From Kitasatospora humi (GTDB taxonomy: Bacteria; Actinomycetota; Actinomycetes; Streptomycetales; Streptomycetaceae), in contig NZ_JAJJPA010000023.1 of assembly GCF_020907985.1 (NCBI RefSeq), forward strand, positions 1 to 64,000: 64,000 bases of DNA, in the 5' to 3' direction. Positions 59,158 through 64,000 of the stretch are shown piece by piece. A program made the translations under genes and the position numbers. The notes under the pieces are model-generated. The model made no database searches. It worked only from the letters and a program-made list of their open reading frames with translations, and was not told the DNA's origin. Position 1 is the stretch's first letter. Each line of letters begins with the position of its first letter.

Positions 59158-60987
59158 TCAAGGGGACTGCGGGGCCCGATGGCACCGGGATTCCATCCGC
59201 CGTCCATCCGCCGCACGCCCGTAGAGAGCGGTCAGCGGGTGCAGCCGCGGTCGCCCGTCCGGGGAGGCCAGCAGCAGCCCGTACTCCACCAGCAGCTCCG
59301 CGTGCTCCTCCGGCAGCGCGGCCAGCCTCCCCGCCAACTCCCCCGGCGCACACCGGCAGAGCCGTCGGAAGGCCGCCAGAGCGGCAGGCCCGCCCACCGC
59401 CCGGTCGAGGCGCCACTCGGCCGAGCCGAGTGCCTGCGCCACTCCCCGTCCGCCCAGCCCGAGTTCGGCCAGTCGCCGGCTCTCGTCCGCCAGCCGGGCG
59501 GCCAACGGGCCGAGCCCGCGCCCCGGCCGCGCGGCGGCTCGCGCGGCGGCCGCCCGCAGGGCCAGCGGTAGTCCGGCGCAGGCGGCCACCACCCGCTCCT
59601 CGTCCGGGAGTTCCGGCGCCCCCAGCAGTCGGCGCCAGAGCCGGACGGCCTGCGCGGCGGGCAGCACGTCCAGGGGCACACCGCGGGCCCCCGGCAGCCC
59701 GGTCAGCCGTCCGCGACTGGTGGCCAGCACCGCGCAGCTCGGCGACCCCGGCAGCAGCGCGGCCAACTGTCCGGCGTCCGCCACGTCGTCCAGCACCAGC
59801 AGCAGCCGTCGCCCGGAGCAGAGCGACCGCAGCAGCGCGGCGCGCCGTTCCGGCTCGACGGGCTGTGCCCGCCGTTCGACCCCGAGATCCGCCAGCAGCC
59901 GGCCGAGCAGCACCCCGACATCGCCCGGCGTGCCGTCCGGCTCGTGCAACGCGGCATACAACTGCCCGTCCGGGAACCGCTCACGCACTCGGTGCGCGGC
60001 GTGCACGGCGAGCGCGGTCTTGCCCACCCCCGGCGGCCCGCTGACCACCACCAGCGGCACCGGCCCCGAGCGCCGCCCCGCAACCAGACTCCGGGTGACA
60101 ACCCGCAGCTCCCCGGCCCTCCCGGTGAAGCCCGGCACGTCGGACGGAAGTTGAGCGGGCGGGCAGAGCACCGCAGGCCCGGGCCGCGGCGCGACGGGCT
60201 GCTCCAGTGCCGGGTCCGAGCGCAGGATCCGCTGCTGGAGCCTGGTCAACTCCCGTACCGGTTCCAAGCCTTGGTGCTCGATCAGGAACTGCCTGGTCTG
60301 CCCGTAGACCGCCAGCGCCTCGCCCGGCCGACCGGCCCGGTGCAGCGCCAGCATCAGCAACGCGCGCAGCCGCTGGCGGGCCGGATGGGCGACGGCCAGC
60401 AGGCCCAACTCGGCCACCGCCTCGTGGTGGTGGCCGAGCAGCAGCGCCAGCTCGAACCGCTCCTCCACCGCGGACAACCGCAGTTCGGCCAGCCGCCCCC
60501 GGTGCAGCGCGGCGAACGGCCCGGGCAGCCCGTCCAGCCCGCTGCCGCGCCAGAGCGCCAGCGCCTGGTCGAGCACCGCCAGCGCCTGCTCGGGGGCTCC
60601 GGCCGCCCGGCACTCCCCGGCCCGCCGCCGGGCCGCCTCGAAGTCGTGCAGATCGAGCTCGCCCGGGCCGACCGCGAGCCGGTAGCCGGCTCCCCGAGTG
60701 GCGAGCAGCCCGTCCACGGTGCGCCGGGGCCGGTCCGGCTCCAGCACCTGGCGCAGCCGGGAGACGTAGGTGGCCACCAACCCCGGCGCGGTGGCACCGG
60801 CCCGCGCGCCCCAGACCGCCCGCACGATCTGCTCCCGGGGCACCGGTTCGCCCGCCCCGAGCAGCAGCACGGCCAGCACCGCCCGCTGCATCGGCGGCCC
60901 CGGGTCCACCTCCCGTCCGGCCCGCCGCACCACCAGCGGCCCCAGCAGCTCGTAGCGGAGCGGCCCGGCCGCGCGCGCCGAGTCCAT
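59158..60987 (-). CDS. SARP-family regulator with NB-ARC domain
   Basis: 609 residues. OmpR-like winged helix (RYELLGPLVVRRAGREV ... TYVSRLRQVLE, about 10-100), BTAD domain (about 105-250, ELDLHDFEAARRRAGEC ... YGQTRQFLIEHQGLEPV), then an NB-ARC ATPase with P-loop GPPGVGKT at 317-324 and Walker B LLLVLDD near 392. No C-terminal TPR domain like AfsR's is present, so it is a short AfsR-like form. SARPs activate secondary metabolite clusters, but no biosynthetic genes are in the window; its target is unknown. A DasR box precedes it. ATG 60987. Confidence 0.93.
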   Translation of the reverse strand: MDSARAAGPLRYELLGPLVVRRAGREVDPGPPMQRAVLAVLLLGAGEPVPREQIVRAVWGARAGATAPGLVATYVSRLRQVLEPDRPRRTVDGLLATRGAGYRLAVGPGELDLHDFEAARRRAGECRAAGAPEQALAVLDQALALWRGSGLDGLPGPFAALHRGRLAELRLSAVEERFELALLLGHHHEAVAELGLLAVAHPARQRLRALLMLALHRAGRPGEALAVYGQTRQFLIEHQGLEPVRELTRLQQRILRSDPALEQPVAPRPGPAVLCPPAQLPSDVPGFTGRAGELRVVTRSLVAGRRSGPVPLVVVSGPPGVGKTALAVHAAHRVRERFPDGQLYAALHEPDGTPGDVGVLLGRLLADLGVERRAQPVEPERRAALLRSLCSGRRLLLVLDDVADAGQLAALLPGSPSCAVLATSRGRLTGLPGARGVPLDVLPAAQAVRLWRRLLGAPELPDEERVVAACAGLPLALRAAAARAAARPGRGLGPLAARLADESRRLAELGLGGRGVAQALGSAEWRLDRAVGGPAALAAFRRLCRCAPGELAGRLAALPEEHAELLVEYGLLLASPDGRPRLHPLTALYGRAADGRRMESRCHRAPQSP

Positions 60988-61036
60988 GCCGTCCTCCCCT
61001 CCGACCCGGGGCGGCCGCTGCCGGGTCGGAGCACAC

Positions 61037-61052
61037 GGTGGACTAGACCAAA
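61037..61052. promoter_or_regulatory. DasR-responsive element upstream of the SARP gene
   Basis: GGTGGACTAGACCAAA, same 11-base core (GGACTAGACCA) as the chitinase dre. It is 50 bases upstream of the SARP start codon, a position suited to repression. Confidence 0.85.
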
Positions 61053-61162
61053 GGTGGCGTCAACGGGGTCCGGCCATCCTTGTCCGGATCGCGACGAACG
61101 CACGACGAGCCCGCTGGCGGGGCGGACTGGGTGGGGGCGGACTCGCGTGGGGAGCGGAAACA

Positions 61163-61196
61163 CCGAAGGCCCGGAGGCGAACCTCCGGGCCTTCGG
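61163..61196 (-). terminator. strong terminator after the initiator tRNA
   Basis: CCGAAGGCCCGGAGG (61163-61177), loop CGAA, CCTCCGGGCCTTCGG (61182-61196): a perfect 15-bp stem 6 bases past the tRNA 3' end. Confidence 0.85.
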
Positions 61197-61202
61197 CCTG
61201 AG

Positions 61203-61276
61203 TAGCGGGGACAGGATTTGAACCTGCGACCTCTGGGTTATGAGCCCAGCGAGCTACCGAGCTGCTCCACCCCGCG
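61203..61276 (-). tRNA. initiator tRNA-fMet (CAU)
   Basis: The minus strand folds as a 74-base cloverleaf. The acceptor CGCGGGG pairs with CCCCGC plus a mismatched first pair (C1-U72), the unpaired feature of initiators. The anticodon stem CTGGG/CCCAG has the three G-C pairs of initiator tRNA, with loop CTCATAA (anticodon CAU). The T loop is TTCAAAT. CCA is not encoded. A perfect hairpin terminator follows. Confidence 0.95.
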
Positions 61277-61362
61277 TCGTTGTGGGACAACCATAGCACG
61301 GTCGCGGCGGCCCCCGCGCACACCGCCCGTCCCGGCGGGAGCGCGGAGGCACAGCTCAGCGG

Positions 61363-64000
61363 CTACGGCGAGGGGCTGGCCGACGGACCGGGGCCGGTCG
61401 AGGGCGGCGGCGCGGCCGCCGGCGCGGGGCCACCGGAGCCACCGGTACCGCTCGGTCCCCCGGCGCCACCGGGGCCGCCCCGGCTCGGTCCACCGGGGCT
61501 TGCCGACGACGGCGAGGCCGGTGAGGCCGGCGAGGCGGGGGGTGAGGCCGACGGCGAGGCCGGGGATGGGGCCGACGGCGAAGCCGGGAGCGAGGCCTGC
61601 GGCCCGGTGACGGCCCCCTCGTTCAACGCCTCCTGCAGCGCCTTCTCGGCCGCGCCGTACGCCGCCCAGTCACCCGCCCTGAGGGCGTTCTGGGCGTCCG
61701 TGTCCGCCTTCCGGGCGTCCTCCAGCGCCTTCCGCAGCGCGGAGTCGACGTCCCCGGACACCGCCGGCGGCGCGGCCGACGCACCACCGGAACCCGCCGA
61801 CCCCCCGGCCCCGCCAGGCGGTGCCACCCCGCCCGCCCCGCCGCCGCCGTCGAACAACGCGGCCAGCGCGTCGTGCAGGGTGTCGTCGAACACCACCGTG
61901 TCCGTGCCGTAGACCGCCAGCACCTTCTGCAGCACCGGGTACCTGGCTCCTCGCGCCTTGACGTACACCGGCTCCACATTGAGGAACCCGCCTCCCACCG
62001 GCAGCGTCAGCAGATTGCCGTACTCCACCTGGGAGTCGCCGCCGTTCTTCACCTGGCTGAGCCAGACGGCCGCGCTGCCGTCGGAGTTGAACTTCGCCTG
62101 CACCTGGCCGGGCCCCGGGGTGCCGGAGTCGCTCGGCACCTGGAGGATCCGGATCGTCCCGTAGTCCGGCCCCGGATCGGAGTCCACCGCCATGAAGGCC
62201 GCCAGGTTCTCCCGTTTGCTGGGCACGAAGGTGCTGGTCAGCGAGAAGGCGGCGCTCTGGGCGCCGGGCATCCGCACGGTCAGGTAGTACGGCGGCTGGG
62301 CCTGGCCGCGGTCGCTGGTCGGGTCCGCCGGCACCTGCCAGATGTCCGTCCCGCTGAAGAAGGAGCTCGGGTCGGTCATGTGGTACATGCCCAGCATGTC
62401 GCGCTGCACCTTGAACAGGTCCTGCGGGTACCGCAGGTGCGGCAGCAGCCCGGCCGGGATCGCGGAGCGCGGCTCGACCGTGCCGGGGAAGGCCTTCATC
62501 CAGGTCTTCAGCACCGGGTCCTGGGCGTCCCACTGGTACAGCGTCACCTCGCCGGTGTAGGCGTCCACCGTGGCCTTCACCGAGTCGCGGATGTAGTTGA
62601 CCCGGTCGGCGCCGATCGCGGTGCCGCGGCTGCCGCTCAGCGAGTCCTCGGTGGCCGAGCCCAGCGTGGTCCTGGACGAGAACGGGTAGCCGTCCGAGGT
62701 GGTGTAGCCGTCCAGCACCCAGAGCAGCCGGCCGTTCTGCACCACGGGGTACGGGTCCGCGTCGACGGTCAGCCAGGGGGCGACCTTGGCCACCCGCTGC
62801 TCCGGGGTGCGGTCGTAGAGCACCCGGGCGCCGCCGCCGATCGCCCCCGAGTAGAGCAGCTGCGGCTCGCCGAACTCCACCGCGTAGGCGGCCCGGGTGA
62901 TCGGATCGTCCAGCGACACCCCGCTGTCGCCCTGGTAGCGGTAGGTCTGCTGGCCGTTGTCGGAGGTGTAGTCGATCTCGCGGTTGGTGCCGCCGACGAT
63001 GGCGTAGTCGGTGGTCTTCTCGCCGTAGTAGATCCGCTGCTCGAAGCCGCCCAGCGCGCCGGTGGCCGGCAGGCCGGACTCGGTGAAGACCGGCTGGCCG
63101 CGGTCGTCCACCTGGTTGGCCTTGGCGGCCACCACGCCGTAGCCGTGGGTGTACTTGAAGTGGTCGTTGATCCAGTTGCGCTGCTGCACCCCGCTCAGGT
63201 CCAGCTCGCGCACCCCGATCACGGTGTCCTGCACGCCGCCGTCGGCCGTCGGGTAGCGGTCCACGTCCAGGGTGCTCGGGAAACCGTAGTAGGAGCGCTG
63301 CTGCTCCAGCTGCTGGAAGGTGGGCGAGACGATGTTGGGGTCGAGCAGCCGGATGTCGGCGATGGTGTGCGCGTCCGGGGCCGGCGCGCCGGCGCCGGCC
63401 GACTCGGCCGGGACGGGCCGGCTGGTCCGCACGTCGGAGATGCCGTACGCCTGCCGGGTGGCGTCGATGTTCTGCCGCAGGTAGGGCGTCTCCTTGGCCT
63501 GCTCATCTGGCTTGACCTGGAACTGCTGCACGATCGCGGGGTAGAGGCCGCCGATCAGCACGGCGGAGAGCACCATCAGACCGAACCCCAGCAGCGCCGG
63601 CGCCCAGGTGCGCCGCACCGGCGTGAGGAAGAACAGCACGGCACAGATCAGCGCCACGCAGCACAGGATGGTCTTGGCCGGCAGGTAGGCGTTGGCGTCC
63701 ACGTAGCGCAGCCCGGTGTAGCCGGCGACACCCTTGTAGGCGCCGGTCTTCACCGCCAGGGCGTACCGGTCCAGCCAGTAGCCGACCGCCTTCAGCAGCA
63801 CGAACAGCCCCAGCAGCACCGCCAGCTGCCCCTGCGCCCCGACGCTGGCCCGCCGCCCGGGCCCCTGCAGCCGCAGGCCCCCGTACAGGTAGTGCACCAA
63901 CAGCGCGCCCAGCACCGAGACCACCACCACGCTGAACGCGAAGGCGAGCAGGAACTGGTACCACGGCAGGTCGAAGGCGTAGAACGCCACGTCCAGGTGG
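61363..64000 (-). CDS. UPF0182 family large membrane protein (5' truncated by the window)
   Basis: At least 879 residues; the start lies beyond 64000. The frame stays open to the window edge and the family's N-terminal helices are missing, so the GTG at 63990 is internal. Membrane helices lie near the start (FLLAFAFSVVVVSVLGALL, LAVLLGLFVLLKAVGYWL, TILCCVALICAVLFFL, LLGFGLMVLSAVLIGG). A large extracytoplasmic domain of about 560 residues follows (QTYRYQGDSGVSL, VNYIRDSVKATVDAYTGEV, MLGMYHMTDPSSFF). The last 80 residues are Ala/Ser/Pro/Gly low complexity. Function is not established. Separated from the tRNA gene by 86 bases. Confidence 0.9.
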   Translation of the reverse strand, partial: HLDVAFYAFDLPWYQFLLAFAFSVVVVSVLGALLVHYLYGGLRLQGPGRRASVGAQGQLAVLLGLFVLLKAVGYWLDRYALAVKTGAYKGVAGYTGLRYVDANAYLPAKTILCCVALICAVLFFLTPVRRTWAPALLGFGLMVLSAVLIGGLYPAIVQQFQVKPDEQAKETPYLRQNIDATRQAYGISDVRTSRPVPAESAGAGAPAPDAHTIADIRLLDPNIVSPTFQQLEQQRSYYGFPSTLDVDRYPTADGGVQDTVIGVRELDLSGVQQRNWINDHFKYTHGYGVVAAKANQVDDRGQPVFTESGLPATGALGGFEQRIYYGEKTTDYAIVGGTNREIDYTSDNGQQTYRYQGDSGVSLDDPITRAAYAVEFGEPQLLYSGAIGGGARVLYDRTPEQRVAKVAPWLTVDADPYPVVQNGRLLWVLDGYTTSDGYPFSSRTTLGSATEDSLSGSRGTAIGADRVNYIRDSVKATVDAYTGEVTLYQWDAQDPVLKTWMKAFPGTVEPRSAIPAGLLPHLRYPQDLFKVQRDMLGMYHMTDPSSFFSGTDIWQVPADPTSDRGQAQPPYYLTVRMPGAQSAAFSLTSTFVPSKRENLAAFMAVDSDPGPDYGTIRILQVPSDSGTPGPGQVQAKFNSDGSAAVWLSQVKNGGDSQVEYGNLLTLPVGGGFLNVEPVYVKARGARYPVLQKVLAVYGTDTVVFDDTLHDALAALFDGGGGAGGVAPPGGAGGSAGSGGASAAPPAVSGDVDSALRKALEDARKADTDAQNALRAGDWAAYGAAEKALQEALNEGAVTGPQASLPASPSAPSPASPSASPPASPASPASPSSASPGGPSRGGPGGAGGPSGTGGSGGPAPAAAPPPSTGPGPSASPSP

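Noticed and set aside
63988..63990. GTG at 63990 as the start of the UPF0182 gene
   Set aside because: The frame stays open to the window edge, and the family has more membrane helices before this point, so the true start lies outside.
1..64000. Mobile elements, prophage or integrated plasmid
   Set aside because: No transposase, integrase, terminal inverted repeats or tRNA-borne attachment duplication was seen; the only tRNA gene has no integrase next to it.

Overview
The window is high-GC DNA (about 72% by eye, with strong GC bias at third codon positions) from a Streptomyces/Kitasatospora-type actinomycete. Supporting signs are wblE, the das chitobiose locus with its regulator dasR, sigR-rsrA, a SARP regulator, two secreted GH18 chitinases and many GTG/TTG starts. 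It looks like conserved chromosome: I see no insertion sequence, phage, CRISPR array or replication origin. Gene content resembles, from memory, the SCO5200-SCO5242 region of S. coelicolor. The right edge cuts through a UPF0182 gene whose start lies outside.

Layout. 0-4 kb: a small membrane protein, a lipid/diacylglycerol kinase-like protein, wblE, and convergent to it a PdtaS-type sensor kinase. 4-10 kb: the dasABC chitobiose transporter operon with a GH3 N-acetylhexosaminidase, and divergent dasR with two DasR boxes (dre) between them. 10-28 kb: accessory cassettes. These are a DUF2231 protein, a Uma2 nuclease-like protein, an ArsR-MFS pair, a DUF3311/SSF transporter pair, a histidine phosphatase, a toxin-antitoxin-like pair, katG with a divergent Fur regulator, a PadR-ABC exporter operon, a winged-helix regulator with a membrane protein, a GH27 alpha-galactosidase, a GlxA-type regulator and a GNAT enzyme. 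28.6-35.9 kb: a tightly overlapping minus-strand operon for an envelope or extracellular glycan (processive GT2, GH26-like lipoprotein, two GT39-like transferases), plus a membrane-anchored protein upstream. 36-40 kb: cobalamin riboswitch, nrdAB and def. 40-47 kb: a TPR protein, two HD/HD-GYP membrane proteins, and rsrA and sigR with a perfect SigR promoter. 46-55 kb: hydrolase, SRAP protein, M50-like protease, aroA, rsgA, an SMR exporter, a second Uma2, hisN and a Sel1/TPR protein. 55-64 kb: two chitinases, a SARP-NB-ARC regulator, initiator tRNA and the UPF0182 protein.

How parts work together. DasR senses amino-sugar phosphates. Here its likely regulon includes the transporter operon, the chitinase pair at 55-59 kb (dre at 59135) and the adjacent SARP regulator (dre at 61037). 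This would couple chitin breakdown, chitobiose uptake and a pathway-type activator. Redox control is also prominent: SigR/RsrA, KatG/Fur, WblE and a B12-controlled ribonucleotide reductase. Several small regulators carry clear operators over their own promoters (ArsR 13421-13444, winged helix 24859-24881, PadR 20471-20493, antitoxin 16585-16609), implying autoregulation. The least familiar items are the glycan operon, the antitoxin-toxin pair, the DasR-SARP link and several short tandem repeats in intergenic DNA.
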